Below are positions 43,690 through 57,544 of a stretch of 64,000 nt of DNA, piece after piece. A program made the translations under genes and the position numbers. The stretch is from assembly GCA_963920525.1 (NCBI GenBank), contig OY986435.1, forward strand, positions 270,911,574-270,975,573, read 5' to 3'. Numbering within the stretch: the first letter of the stretch is position 1; each line of letters begins with the position of its first letter. A model generated the notes under the pieces. That model was given only the letters and a program-made list of their open reading frames with translations, searched no databases and was not told where the DNA came from. Origin of the DNA: Dichetophora obliterata. Lineage: Eukaryota; Arthropoda; Insecta; Diptera; Sciomyzidae.

Positions 43690-46600
43690 TGTTGACTTGT
43701 TTACTGACTATTGTAGTTCGTATTAGAGTTGGGGAAATGTGGTCTAAATATTTACTAGTATTTTGGTTACTATCTTCATTAACTGCGACCCCACAAGAAT
43801 AATAATATGATAATGATGGCTTTTTCAACAAGCCAACAGAAACTTTTTACGATCTCCCTTTCAAATATTCTGCGAGGTTTTTTTCTCTACCCCATTAACG
43901 CCCAAGACAACATAACTCCAGGCTCGTTTTATTACATCATTCTTAACAAAATACTTGAAAAATATCTTAACCAAAACCATGTGTTTTGAAAAAAAAAAAT
44001 TCAGATCTTTTATATAAAAGTACAGATTTAAGTATTTTTCTTAATTCTATTTTTCTAGTTAAAAAAGTCTAATGATGCATTCTTGTACTATCAGCAAAAA
44101 TATCTTTTTCAAACCTTAGTCACTTTCTTAAATAACGAAAAATGGAAAAAACTTATTTTTTATTCATTTTGGTGTTATTTGTTTTGATATAATTCATATA
44201 AGTTTTTATAAATTTTTATAAAATTGTATTCACTTTTATCCATGGTTTGGATTTGAACTTAAACTCTTCTGATAAGAGCAAACAAACCTTAAAAGTTGTA
44301 ATTTGTTAGAACTAAAAATGCGTTAATTGCGCTATATTTTATATTCTGTTGCAAAAATGTTGGTCCAGAAGTAAACTAAAATGTATTTTCCTATTTCAAA
44401 CAGAAGTTTTGCCTTTTTACTTATCAAAGTAAGTGGACTGCATAAGCCACAGAAGACTGCTGAAGAGTTGATGTAGCTATGCCAAGGAAACAGTTGTCGA
44501 TTCTGCTTGTTGGTTTTTTCTTTAAAGAACTTTTTGTTGGTGTTGTTTCAACATGTTGGTAAGCTCAAATAAAATTTGCTTAAAATAATAGAAATACACA
44601 TTGCAAAAATTATAAAACTCTTCTTCGTTGTTTAAAAAAAACGATCGCTAAATGGTAAAAAACTCAACATAATGGCATGAAATTTGACACAAATACCAAA
44701 GTCAGTGCAATCAACGTGAAAACTTTAAACAAAACTTGATTAAGCCGTATCTATAAAGTGCATGGGTCTTAAAATTACCAGCCCAGTTTACATTTAAACA
44801 TAGTATTACAAATGGAATATTTTTCACGAATAAAACAAAAGAAAAAGCCTCAAATAACATCTGTTAAAATCTTAGTTGCAATTTTTTCAATAATTGATTT
44901 AAATATACAGTGAAAGAATACTTAATTTAGACCATTCAATAATAATTTGCAGACAAAAAATTATAACTTTGTTCTCTAAATTTACTAAATAAAAAATATA
45001 TAGTAAGTAATCATAATAACGACATTTGTTCTGATATTTAAAAATAAAAAACACAAAAGAATAATACAAATTATAACAATTTTACATGAAAAAGTTAAAT
45101 GTCCTTGCCTTAAAAACCAATTTGCTATAGACATATTTTTGTAATCAAAACCTCCTCCTGCATTTAAGATGCCAGAGGATATCTAGTTCAGTGAAATCTT
45201 ATTTATATAGACTTTTAAAACAACATAACTTAATCAGTAGAAAAACTGCACGTTCTTTTTTATCTTAGCATAGGATTTGAAAATGTAATTAATATTTTCA
45301 ACTTTAAGTCGGGATAGATTCAACGCAGTTGGACAAAAAAGCTATCTTTTTATCTTATAACGCAAATTTTTTTCTATTTGTCATTTGCTTACGTTCGACA
45401 TTAAAGCTTTATTTAAGTGAAAGAAAGATCAAGATTTTTGCAAAATTTTTAAAAGAAATTTGACATTAAGATATACGGAGTAAATATGCCATAGCTTGTC
45501 TCTGTTTACAAAGAAAACAATCCTTTGTCCTTTGTAAATAGAGCTAATAATTTAATAAATTTAATAAAAACTCGACCAGAAAAAGCAACCCAAATTTGAT
45601 GTTATATGAACAAAATATTGCACAAAAACTTTTCGGACGTTGGTAGTTGGGAAAAGTTTCATTAGAACATTCCTAAATCTCTTTCCTGAAAGACAAACAA
45701 TAAAGGTTTTGACTTCATTAATGTCAAAACAAACAAAAATTAAAACAAAAACAATAGACTACATATAGAAAAAGGCTTAAAACACTTAAATTTTACTAAG
45801 CGAAGAAACAATTATTAGGGCTATTTAAATACAACGTAAGTTAGATGGTATAATAATGCTATTGCGTATTTGCTTCACTTGTAAGATAGCCAATAAAAAC
45901 CGTAAGGACTTGTAAGCAGTTCTTGAGCATCAAAGATACCTGTAAATACTTTTTAATAGTTTTACTTTCAAAAAAAAAAAAAATTTTTTTTTGGAAGAAA
46001 GAGCATTTGAAAACAAATGAGAGCATATTGTTAACATATATATGCAAAAAATGTTCGGTATATTATTTATGCAAAGGTGAAGCATCATTCGTCACTAATC
46101 GGTACAATTTGTTCTTGAGATTGCAAAAGGTACAAATATGTTTTACATTTGCAATGATGCAAGACCATTTGAAACTTATTGTGAATAGTCCTTTTATTTA
46201 TTTTGATGATAAGCTGAAGTTTTTGTCTGCTACTAGCAACCTTATCACCACAACACTTAACTGCACTGACAAATAGACTTGCTTTCAAAGTGAATAGAAT
46301 TCCAAACTAAGTGGTAAAGTCATAAATAAAGCTTTAAACTTTTGTCTTACAGATTATGTGGGCTTAATTTTAGGTTTGTGTACATTTTAATAAAAAAAAA
46401 CAATTCTCTTTCTAAATACTTACTACATCAAAAAAGCGTTATTGGTTGTTAAAAAAAAAGTGAAATAATCCAAAGAAAAAGCAATGAACAAAGCTAAAAG
46501 AAAACAAAATAAGCAGTAGCTGTAGGAGGACGGGCAACAACAACATATTCGTACACAATTCCAACAATTTCGGACACTAATCCAGGCTCATGAAATTTTC

Positions 46601-47280
46601 TTAATTTCAATAATATCGACAGCTAACAGAAAATTATGACTAAAGTAAAAACAAAAACAAAGAGCTATATATAAAAACGAAAGTAGCAGATAAAACTACA
46701 AAATGAAGGCACTGAAGAAAGAACATAGGAAGTGAAGAAAATATCTTGACAAATAGCAACGCAACAACACAAAACGAGTTTAAAGAAGCACCCTAAAGCG
46801 AATTGGCAACATTAAGGTTAAAATAAGAGCAGCGCACAGTGGCAAATCGTTGTCATAAATATAAAAAAGAAACATTTTTGATATTGTACAAAAGTTGTTT
46901 TAAGTTTAAGACTGTTAATACATCAGACAAGAAAAACAAAAAAAAAACAAATTTCAGAATATCACTTTATTTCACTACCTGAGGCGAAAGTGCTCTACTC
47001 TTTTATTTTTTAAGAATGGAATTCAAATTAAAAAATATTAAAAATATAATATATTATGTTTCTTAAACTGTAGTTTTTTTTTATTATGTTTATAACTTAA
47101 GATCAAAAAAGATAAATTTTTACGTTTTCGATTTTTTTTATGAATCCTAAAACAACAAATAAAATATATATGGCGCACAAATTTTTTTAAGAACTTTCTG
47201 AATATTTTCGAAACTAGTGAGAAAATTAAAAAACAGTGCGGACGTTTCTTAGAGGTGATTTAGCTACAAATTTTTGTTTT
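43690..47280. other. 3.6 kb AT-rich, no gene recognised
   Basis: No supported feature. ORFs at 45859-46288 overlap on both strands and consist of A/T-run translations plus unrecognised peptides. No transposon termini seen. Confidence 0.45.
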
Positions 47281-47289
47281 TTTTTTTTA

Positions 47290-49019
47290 TTTAACCAAAT
47301 AATATGTTTTTCCAGGATAGGTCATCCAATAATTTTCAAGAAATAGCGTATCTTTTTGCGCTCTATTTTCAATCAAATTTTATCTGCTTTAATCCATTGA
47401 CTAATTGTGTTCCGTCGGAGTTAAACTGTGCTCCTATTACGGATCTGGGGTCCTTGACTTTATGTGAAGAAGAGGTTTATCGTGAATTGTCTAGCTTCGA
47501 TGCAAAGAAGATAAATTCCACCCTTAAATATTGTGCTGTGACCCTAACTCAGCCGTTAACCTCTCTGTTTAATCAATCCCTGCAAAATGGGGAGTTTTGA
47601 GATACATGTAAATGTCGGAGATAACTCCAATTTACAAATCAGGGTCGAGGCAAGATATTACAAACTACCGACCAATATCCAAGCAACCTCTTATTCCTAA
47701 AATATTCGAATTTCTGATAAAAAAAGAAGATTTATGAATGCGTTAAGAATAGTATATCGGATGACCAACACGGGTTTGTTTCCGGGAAATCAACTTCAAC
47801 TAATCTTTCGATGTTTACTCACTTTTTAGCAAGTGAGATGAAGGGAAGCCATCAAATTGATGCCATTTTCACAGATTTTGCCAAAGCATTTGATAGAGTT
47901 CAACATACTGTTTTACTGAAAAAGCTAATCACATGTTATCTTGGTTTGAGAATATCTTGGTCGGACGAAGGCAAGCGGTTAAAATAGGAAATAAGTTGTC
48001 CAAACAAATTGATACTTTTTCTGGGGGGTTCCCTAAGGCAGTCTGCTTCTGTTTGTTCTGTTTATCAATGACCTTCCTAATTATATACACTTTTCAAAAT
48101 GCCTCATGTACGCAGATGACATTAAGATATTCAAGACAGTTAAATCCTTGGACGACTGTCTTCTAATTCAGCAAAATTTAGATGGTATGCAGAAGTGGTG
48201 CGAAACCAACAAATTATATTTCAATGTGGCTAAATGTAATGCAATGTCTTTCACCAGGAAAAAGCAATTAATAATAGAATATTATGTTATTAATAGCGAA
48301 AGCGTTTTAAAAGTTGAATGTAAAACTGATTTGGGAGTTTTATTTGATAATAAGCTAGCCTTTTCAAAGCACTACGATGCTATCATTTCTAAGGCGAATG
48401 CAATGATGGGGTTCGTTGTAAGTAATACACAGGAGCTCACAGATTCTTTTACTCTAAAATCGATTTATTTCTCTTAGTCCGGTCAAGCTTGGAGTATGGT
48501 TGCGTAGTGTAGGACCCACAATATGCAGTGCACATATTAGAATTGAAAATATTCAAAGACGGTTTGATCGCCTAGTGCTAAAAAGACTTCGTTGGGAGTT
48601 AATGCCAACTTATGACTCCCGTTGTGCATTACTTGGCCTTAAAACCTTGGAGTTTAGAATAAATTATTTTTTGGCTATTTTTGCACGTGAATGAACCAGT
48701 AAGGAACCACCTAGATTGTGCACCATTGCTAGCGCTATTTAATATATATATGCGCCGGAAAGGAATGTTAGGCAGAGGCATTTTTTTCACATTCCCTTTC
48801 GAAGGACAAACTACGGTAGACGTGATCCAGTCTATAACATGAGCACTACTTTTAATACAGTCTGTTTTAATGTTGATATATCCCTAACTAGGGTAGCTTT
48901 TTAAAATTGTATTATGTTAAGTAAATTTTGAGTAAAATCATTTTTTTAATAAATAAGTCAAATGTATGTTACTGTAAACAATATTGTCAAAAGTTTTTTA
49001 AATAAATAAATAAATAAAT
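47290..49019 (+). pseudogene. Broken Jockey/CR1-type LINE reverse transcriptase
   Basis: Pieces of one reverse transcriptase lie in several frames. They are EEVYRELSSFDAKK (47304-47600), then YRPIS- and FAKAFDRVQH-like stretches (about 47660-47930), LMYADDIKIF (YADD codons 48109-48120) with KCNAMSFTRKK and KTDLGVLFDNKL (to 48477), and a C-terminal part with IENIQRRFDRLVLKRLRWEL (to 48694). At least three frame changes or stops separate them. A (AAAT)n run at about 48999-49018 looks like its 3' tail. There is no RNase H. Confidence 0.8.
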
Positions 49020-50640
49020 CGGACAAATTGTTCTTGAGTTATGTTTAAATATGTGCCGAAACCTCTTTCATTTTTAAAAAAGCGTTTTATAGCGAAATTC
49101 AGAGTCAAAACAATGTAAACTGTAAGATGAGAGCGTCATTATCCCATGTATCTAAATTGACCCAAAAAAAGTAACGCCGCAGAAAAAAAAGTTGCACTTT
49201 GTCACCCTCTGATATCATTTAAAGAGTTATATATTATTTTTTTTTCATATTACATGAAACCATTTTAAGCTGAATTTAACATAAGCCGTTTGATTGTTGT
49301 TTTTTACATGAAGTTTCTGAAAATTGAAGTGTGAGAAATTCGACAGAAAGTGGAGCAAAATTAATTTTCATAGTGAACCATTTTTGCACTTATTTTGAAA
49401 TAGCCGAGCGTAATTTGCATAATTCGGCATAAAATTGACAATATATTTCATAGTTTAGCATTGTAAAAACAAATGATTCGCTAGTAAAAAATATCAATAC
49501 CCTTTACAAATTAATGTATCGCTTGTTTTATCAGATTTATTTGGTAAAAGAGCTAGCAAGATATTTGTAATTTATTGAAACGACCTTTTGTTATTCGACT
49601 TAAATTACAAAAACTTTATATAAGATAAGTTCAAAAGATATAAGGAAATGAGTTGAACGATATTTTCTTAATTCATCAAAATAATACCCATCAGGAAAAA
49701 AGCACTCCGAAAGTCTTTTTTGAGTGCTTCCAAGTCAGCTGAAAGCGTAAAAGCGCTGACCCGACACCATTGTAATTTTAACATTGTATGTCGTAGGAAA
49801 AAAGCACTCCAATTAAGCTTATTTTGAATTCCATTTAAAAGACTTTCTTGGAAAGCTTTCGTTTACTCCTGGAGGAAGCTGCTGACTCGCCAGCCCGCTG
49901 GGTATCTGACGATCCTACGCCTGCTTAGAAAATCTTTTAAAACATCTTAATTGACAAATTAAGAAACGCTTGTTGCTTCATTCCTTTCTTTCTTCTTTTA
50001 ATCAACCAAATCTAGCCACACAAAAAAAAACAATATGTAAAACTAGTGCTTGAATTCTTAAATGATTTCGGCTTGAATTCGTAGCTCGCTTGTGCAAACA
50101 GTTTTTATTTACTGTTTTTCACTGCAACTGTGGCCAAAGCAGACTTGCAAAAATTGTGGCAGCACTAGTTATTTTTCATTTTGGCCCACCTCATACTTAC
50201 TTGCCTTAAAGTGAGTCGAAGAAAGCCGCTATCTGAATCCGGGCATATGGCTTAATAAATGATTACTTTCGTAGTACTTCTATTTGTGCCCCTGTTTTGA
50301 ATAAGTTCAATGCACTGTGCACTAATACAGTAGGTTGATAGACAAGAGAAAAGCTTTAGAGAAAATAACTGCTTAAGAGAAATTATAAGCGTTGCCACAA
50401 CGGAAGATAAATAATTATTTTTATTTTTGTCATTATTATTATTATATTTATGGATAAATTGAATTTAGCTGAAGGCACTGGCATAGCTGAGCTGTACTTT
50501 AGACATGGCAGCACACACACACATTCTCAGATTTACTCACCCATCCACCCATTAACATACACACACACATACACCTACACTAAGAGAAACCCAGCCTGTC
50601 CCAGTTGGAAAAGGAGCCCTGCTAAATGTCTGCCGGCAAC
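49020..50640. other. AT-rich, no gene recognised
   Basis: A short direct repeat (aggaaaaaagcactcc) occurs at about 49695 and 49796. Otherwise nothing supported. Confidence 0.4.
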
Positions 50641-50704
50641 ATGCCTCGGAAGGATAGGAGACATGATCGCCTTATATATTTTTTTGCATAGGCATGTCCT
50701 AGGC

Positions 50705-50832
50705 CGGCATGTCTGCCAAATGAACTGCCGTAGCAGTAAATGCTGCATGCGTCTCTCGGCGTTAACGCTGCATTCATACCATGAGATGCACGCTGCATTG
50801 CTGCTACGGCAGTTCATTTGACAGACATGCCT
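50705..50832. repeat. GC-richer hairpin / foldback
   Basis: The left arm ggcatgtctgccaaatgaac...gtagcag (50705-50736) and the inverted right arm (50800-50832) pair with one mismatch over about 31 bp. Weaker pairing continues toward the loop (gctgcatgcg/cgctgcattg). It stands out as GC-rich in AT-rich surroundings. Overlapping ORFs here on both strands are translations of the palindrome. Confidence 0.8.
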
Positions 50833-50904
50833 ATAGAAAAAGGATATAAGCGAGTATGGAGGCGAGCATGTCTGCTGAATTTCCAAGTAATGTTGCAGGC
50901 AGTT

Positions 50905-51303
50905 GAAAAATTACCATTATCCGGAGACTTGAACCTCGGCCGCGTGAGTGTGAGTGCATATGCTTATCCAATCGACCATTGCAGCTGTTAACTAATTGTC
51001 GCTTTATTTGCTTCATTGTGAATGAACGTACGAGCACGGAGTAAGAAAATTAACGCGTTCACTTTGTTATTGTAAGCAATTCATTCCAAAAACAGAACGA
51101 AATCACGAAAAAAAAGAGAACAAACCAAAAAAAAAAAAACCAAAACAAAACTAAAAGCCATTAAAAAGAAAAAAAGATGTCTCTGATGGGATTTGAACCC
51201 ACTACTCAAGATTCCAAAATACATGAATAAAAACTAAAGCCCTAGCCAACTAGCCGTTCGCATTGTTGTGATTTTGTTGAAATAATATATATAACAACAT
51301 TGT
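50905..51303 (-). repeat. Dimeric tRNA-derived SINE, family B (full copy)
   Basis: On the minus strand the first tRNA-like unit has A box ggctagttggctaggg (51255-51240) and B box gggttcaaatccc (51200-51188). A body rich in T-runs follows. The second unit has A box tggtcgattggataagc (about 50983-50967) and B box gaggttcaagtctcc (50937-50923). Two tRNA-like units in one orientation make a dimeric SINE. A shorter copy lies at 53965-54239. Confidence 0.75.
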
Positions 51304-52279
51304 TGCTATCAAAAGTGCTTCGACAAAAACGCAAAGTGTTGGATAATTAAAATAATCATGGAAATATTGAAGTTGCTGTCCTTTTAAATTAACCGGATTT
51401 TTTTTTTGCATTTGCAAACATGATTCTTTATTTTGAAACAATTGTTATTATGCTTTTATTGAATGTATATATATTGTGCTATAAAAGAACTTAGTTCTTA
51501 CTGTACTGATGCTTTTTGTTTATAAATAATAATAATTCAAATAATAATGCAACTCACTTAAAAGTAAGGAGGAAGTTTTTAAAATTTAAAAAAATAGACC
51601 TCTTAGCAATAAAGTTATAACCTGACACATTCCTTCCATCGGCAGGCCTGCTTTGTTTTTCATCTGGGATATGCTGCACATATACATAGGTACATTGTTT
51701 TCATTTTTGTTGAGTGAAATATAAAGTGTACAGATTGCTGTCTTTGCCTTGTTATGGGGGAAATTGTTATTGTTGTTTTTGTTGTTGCTTATCTTTAGCA
51801 TATGGAATTTCAATGTTTTCACCGCAGGCTTAGAGCTAAGAAAATATTTTGTGGAAAAGATTTAAGCTTATAATTTACTTAAGCCACGTCAAACAGAAAA
51901 AAAATTAACAAAGAGAGTAAAAGATAGACAAAAGAAAAACAAAAACATTATGTCATAAATTTTTGTGTTGCCTTTTTTTCTGCATGCTGACCGCCTCTTA
52001 TATTGTTGTCATTGTTTAGAGACCTTAACAATTTGTTGCCCTTTGGCATAAGTTTCTCTTAAGCGTATCTTTATTGCATGTTGCTGCCTACTAGTTTTTG
52101 TATGCTACAGATAATATTGCAGCATGCTTTAGGGCAGTTTGACAACATGGATTTCCCCTTATAGCCTATTTCCGCTACGCACGACACACACTCGTACAGC
52201 AGAGAGTGTGTACGAGTTTACACATTTAATTTGAGGCCTTAGTCGAGACGTTAACATTATATTCTATGGTGTGCCTGCA

Positions 52280-52316
<37 letters not shown>

Positions 52317-53547
52317 ATAATATTGCAATAAGCTAAAAAAAGCATATTTAAAAATGAGCCGAGAACTACTTATTATTGAGCATGAGCAAGTTTGTGTGTT
52401 TTTTTTTATATTTATATACTTACTATTGTTATTTTCTTTGCACACAACCGGATATGAGCTACGTTAGACGTACAAAGCATATGTCCTTTTTGGCGTCACA
52501 GCCAACGTTGCCATATTCACAGTTTTAACTGTTAATTACAGATTTTTAAACAGGCTTACAGTTTTTTAAAAGGATTCGTAGTGAAAATTACAGTTTTGTT
52601 TGAAATATCAGATTTGAAAAAATAAATTAAAATGAAAATTATATATTTATAATATAATTTAGAACAGTCCAAAACGGAATCATTTACTTGCTGATCTCCC
52701 TAAATGTTGGACTTTAAACCAAAAAGATGTTACATCTTTCTCAAACTCGTTGGTTTTCTTTAAAATAGACAGTCACTCAGTTTCAGCTGTCTTGATGTAC
52801 TAATTATTTTTTTTACACGAAGACTTGACAAAATTTTGACACAACTAAAAGAATATTTAGAATTTCATAGAATTTAATATTTTTTAAATTTGTATTGAAA
52901 GACGTTAATAAATTAAACAAGAGGTCTCAAAGTAATATTTTCGCAAATTAATTTGGTTAAGAGTGCAATAATTCTATTATACAGAAAAATATTTCAAAAT
53001 TTTATAAAAGATGAGATTGTTAACGTAACTGAATTAATAATTTCTTATTAACAATATTGACAATCTTAGACCTCTGAAAGATATTTATTTAGGAATTAAA
53101 ACATCTATAGCATTGACGCCATCTCATAAGCAACCAAAATTGGAGAAAATCGACTTTAGACAATATAGCGTAAAATTTTGTGTTGAGATATTAATAAAAT
53201 GACGATTAAATTTGAATTTAAAAATGATTTTTTCAAAAGATGTGAAACTTCTATCTCCAACTAAAGTTTTAAATGCTTATCAATCATCTACACCGCAATC
53301 GAGTTGACATTTGAAAAATGTTATAAACATTGCACAAAGTCGATGAAAAATGGCGCGAATAGCGTCAAAGTAATCGTAGCGATTTAAATTTAAGTGTTGA
53401 CAGAAATATTGAATTTAATTCAGAAATCTATTTAATAAAAAGCGAGGTTAGTTATCCTTTCCTCTTTTAGGAAAAATGAATTCTGCTGCATTCCAGTAGC
53501 CACTGCAAATGTAGAAAAAATATTTTCAAGTCAGTTTGCGGAAACTA
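51304..53547. other. AT-rich with (TG)n, no gene recognised
   Basis: A (TG)n microsatellite lies at 52284-52312. A short inverted repeat (actcgtac...gtacgagt) lies at about 52190-52218. No supported gene. Confidence 0.45.
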
Positions 53548-54405
53548 CACGGATAGAAAAATATACTCATACTCAGTAGGGATTAAGAAAATCGTGGCCA
53601 CAGATTGCGCTCAGCGAATATAAGCTTAATTCAAGCAAATAAATATTCCAGGCAAAATCTACTTAAATCAAACGGATATTTGCTGAGCTATCAAAATTCC
53701 CACTAAAGAAAATATCGCCTCAAAGCAAGGCAATATTTTCTGTGATATTAAAATAAATATTCTAGTCAAAATTTTCTTAATTGCAAGCTTATATTTAGTG
53801 CAATATCAAAATGAATATTCCCCATTAAAAAATCACTTAAATCAAGTCGCAAAATGCTTGGTATTCAGGATCAATTTTTCAGCTGATATATAGCGTAGTT
53901 TTGAAGTGGCTGAGAAATAAGCGCAAGTCTTGATTAATTTAAATTGATTAAATTAAATTGACATGAAAAATTGCCATTATCCGGAGACTTGAACCTTAAA
54001 CCTGAGTAAGAAAACTAACGCGTTCGCTTTGCTATTATAAGAAATAAATGCAAAAAAATACAACAAAATCACTAAAAAACAAAAAACTACAAAAAACCAA
54101 AACAAAATTAAAATAAATTAAAAAAAAACAATGTCTCTGATGGGATTTTAATCCACTACTCAAGATTCCAAAAAAATTAGAGTAAATTCTAAAGCTCTAC
54201 TGTAATGATGTTGTTGAAATAATATACATAACAACATTAAGAACATTACTGGAAAATTTTTTTGATAACTGAGTAAATTATTTTCTTGTTGCAAGAAACT
54301 CAAATTCCTAATTTCTACTTAAGTTAAGTGAAATTCTTCTTGTTGCTAGTAGAATTCAGTTGAGCTTTTTTTCTTCTCAATAAAATTAAATTATTTCTAT
54401 CCGTG
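53548..54405. mobile_element. CAC-ended DNA element with nested SINE
   Basis: The left end CACGGATAGAAAAATA and inverted right end CACGGATAGAAATAAT match over 12 bp and more; both are flanked by TA. The interior carries repeated caaatattcc/aaaatctactt-type motifs. A family-B SINE (53965-54239) lies inside, so the element is older than that SINE. Non-coding. Confidence 0.65.
53965..54239 (-). repeat. SINE family B, internally deleted copy
   Basis: This copy matches 50905-51303 at both ends (ccattatccggagacttgaacct and gtctctgatgggatttt) and in the A-rich body. It lacks about 115 bp that hold the second unit's A box, and part of the first unit's head. Confidence 0.7.
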
Positions 54406-54409
54406 TAAG

Positions 54410-56795
54410 AAATCAAATATGGCTTATATCTGTGGTCACAAGGAATAATGACTAAACTGAAAATATCGTAAAAAAGCGTAATGGAATTTACTTTATTGCC
54501 AATTTTTGGAAGTATGCAGATATCTATTTTTTGCTCAGAATTGATCATCGCGTATGTCTGCACTTATTTTGTTTGTAACGGTTCATATATTTCAAATAAA
54601 TGGGTCATAGTTTGTGCAATTAAAACATCGTTTTTTTCGATACTTTGAGCTTAGTCGTTATTCCTTGTGACCACAGATATTATTGATGATGTTCTTATAA
54701 ATGAATTGCTTTTTATTGTATTCATTTGAATAAATTAAAAAAATATAAATATACCAATAAAATTCAAGTTGCTTCGTTCTTTTGGGTTACAGTTTTTTTT
54801 TTTTTTTTTTTGAAAATATAGTTTTTTATGGAGTACACAGATCTTTGTAAAAAAACATCTGGCAACGCTTGCCACAGCTCGTATGTTTGTAAGTATGCGT
54901 GTACGTATGTATATTTATGTCTCTCGCTGCATTGTATTTCGTCCTTAAAGTTTTCAATTTTTGTTGCGGTGTCTTTTTATTATGTTATTTTTTGCGATTT
55001 TGGTTGACTTCCTTTCGGTGTTTTTGTTTCGTAATATTTTATATTTTTTTTTTTCTATCTCATTTTTAGTCTTTCGATGAAGGAAGTAATATCACAGTTG
55101 AATGGTTGTTATTCCATATCTTATTGGCGTGACATCACATGCTGGTATCAGTGCGTTGCTGGCATTGTGGTTGTTGCTGTTGCTTTCTTTTTCATTCACT
55201 TACACACACTCTTCTGTGTATAATGACATAAATGTGTTGCGAAAAATTATGCGACGTTATTTTTGTGAATTTGTGTGTAAGTACGCGTGTCTTTGATACA
55301 AACAAAGGTCTTTATGGCCTTTAATAATCATGCTGCGTGTATTTTATTTATGAAAGGCTTTCGAAAATCAATGTGAAATAATTAAGTGTATTTTGTGTGA
55401 ATTGATTTCTTAAAGCAAGGTTGGCTCAAAAGGAACTCCTGATTCAAATCGACGTATTTTTTAAATGATTGCTTGTAGGAGCACTACTTATAAAAAGGAG
55501 AACCAGTTTTTATTAAACCTATTACCTGCTTCAATGCTCTTTTTATTAATTTTTTATAATTATATTAGATAATTGAATGAAAATACATTATTTAAATTTT
55601 AGTTATAATGAACCATAATAATCATAAATTTATTTGTGACAAAATAAATTTGAAACTCTTTAGTTTTTACAAAAGTTTTTTCTTGCAACAGATCAGCAAC
55701 CATTGTATATGTCGGATAGCGAATTTACACCTACCAAATTTTAAAAATAGAGCACCAAAGTAACTGATTCTATTTCTAGCAATATGCACAAATCCCTGAT
55801 TTTATTATGCTAGACATTCGAAATTTTTTTTTCCAATTCAGCCAAGATGGTATCTGTTAAAATACCTTTCTATTTTGTAATCGTTGAATCTCATCGATAA
55901 GATAAGATAGTTTTTAGTAAGAAACTTTTTTGAAGTTTTATAACAAAATTTTAACTATTTATTTGCATGAAAAATCTCTGCATTAAAACTATTCTAATAG
56001 TTTCTGAGTGTACAACATGCAGCAAAGTTTTCATATAAAGTTCATTCAGAGCAACTTTTTGCTGTAACTTCTTTTTCGACCAATCGATTTCGTTAAAACT
56101 TTGCAAAAGTAAGGTTTCATAAGCCAAGGAATTGTATTTTGGTAAAATATTTTGAAAAAACGAACCATTAGGAGGGCTCTTTCGAATACATCAATTAGCT
56201 CTTTTCTACGTACAGGTCAGTAGCTTTGCAAAAAAAATATGATTTTTTACAGACCCGGCGAAAGTTGGCACAAAGAACTCATTGTTTGTGTTGGTGTATG
56301 AATCTGTCATTGCAATGCACTTTCACCGTGAAGGATTATGAAAAAAATTTTAAAATTTATCACTTCGAATTTTTTTTTAAATTTCTAAATGGATGTACAT
56401 ATGTAAAATTAAATAAACTTACACAAAAACCAATATTTCTGCATTTTTTTGTCAAAAGTTAGAAAAAGCATACCTTGATGGCAAATATCAACTGTAAATC
56501 AGCTGTAAAAATATGTTCAGAATAACTATTAAGTCTATTCAAGCGAAAAAAATCTACTAATAAAAATGTTTGAATGTAGCAAGCAAGACGCTGCGTTTGA
56601 ACGACGAATACCGTCAAAAGCAGTGCGACTACCGTTATAATTTTTCCCGCACTGTTTAGACGGTTCATTAACTATATGATGCACAAATTATTTCAGAGGA
56701 GTTAAGTTTTTTTTGTTTTTTGGAAGCCAGATTTAAAAAACTTACAGTGTGCGACAGGGTAGACAAACAGAATAAAATATTAAAAAATATTGTAT
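54410..56795. other. AT-rich, no gene recognised
   Basis: A T-run lies at about 54791-54811. A leucine-rich ORF at 55102-55296 has no recognisable homology. No transposon ends seen. Confidence 0.4.
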
Positions 56796-56810
56796 TAACC
56801 CATTAATAAC

Positions 56811-56830
56811 AGCGTATGATATATCATACG
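56811..56830. repeat. Perfect 20-bp palindrome beside TTAACCC
   Basis: GCGTATGATATATCATACGC is a perfect palindrome preceded by ttaacccattaataaca, which recalls piggyBac-class termini. No matching second end was found. An A-run of about 27 bases follows at 56923-56950. Confidence 0.5.
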
Positions 56831-57544
56831 CAATAAAAGTATTTTTCAAAAATTTCTCAAAAAACTCAGCCACTGTAAGACTTTTGCTTCCAACAGTGTG
56901 AGAAAGCCAAAAGTACGCTTTTTCAAAAAAAAAAAAAAAAAAAAAAAAATTGACATTTACTCCTTTTTGTTTACTTGTTCGCGCCTGAATGCAGCATTAA
57001 AAAAAAAGTGAAAAATATTACTCGGGTGAGTTATTTTAATTTATAAACATCAAGAGAAAAGAAAATATAATTAAAAAAGTGCATTACGATTTGACAAGAG
57101 CGCAATGGCTCCGTAGCAACTTTATTATGATAAGCACAATCCCTACAAGAAGACTATCGGTTATTTAACTAAACAAAAACGGTTTTTCTAAACTGAAATA
57201 TCGGTTACCTCTTTATACGAAGTTTCGGTTATGCTAGGAAGAGCCTCGGGAAGAAATTAACCGAAACTCGTATATACGTGTGATCTGGCATCCCTTTCTC
57301 ACACGTAGCAATTTCCAATATTATTGAAATATAGCCGTCTCGCTCTCTATAGTTAAGGTTAACATAAATAGAGGTTATAGGTAACTAAATCTCACCAGAT
57401 AAATCTAACCGAAAACTCAGTTATATATAACCGTTAGATATAACTTAAAAATCAGTTTTATCTAACGTACCTTTTAAAAAATAAAAATGCATGCAATTCG
57501 TTGGTGTCTTGAAACAAAAGTTTTAAATTTATTTTAACATTTTT

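Noticed and set aside
50450..50886. Overlapping 123- and 103-codon ORFs on both strands
   Set aside because: They read through a palindrome and a (CA)-rich stretch, so matching peptides arise from the inverted repeat.
55102..55296. Leucine-rich ORF as a membrane protein
   Set aside because: 64 codons, no conserved motif, in T-rich DNA where hydrophobic translations are expected by chance.
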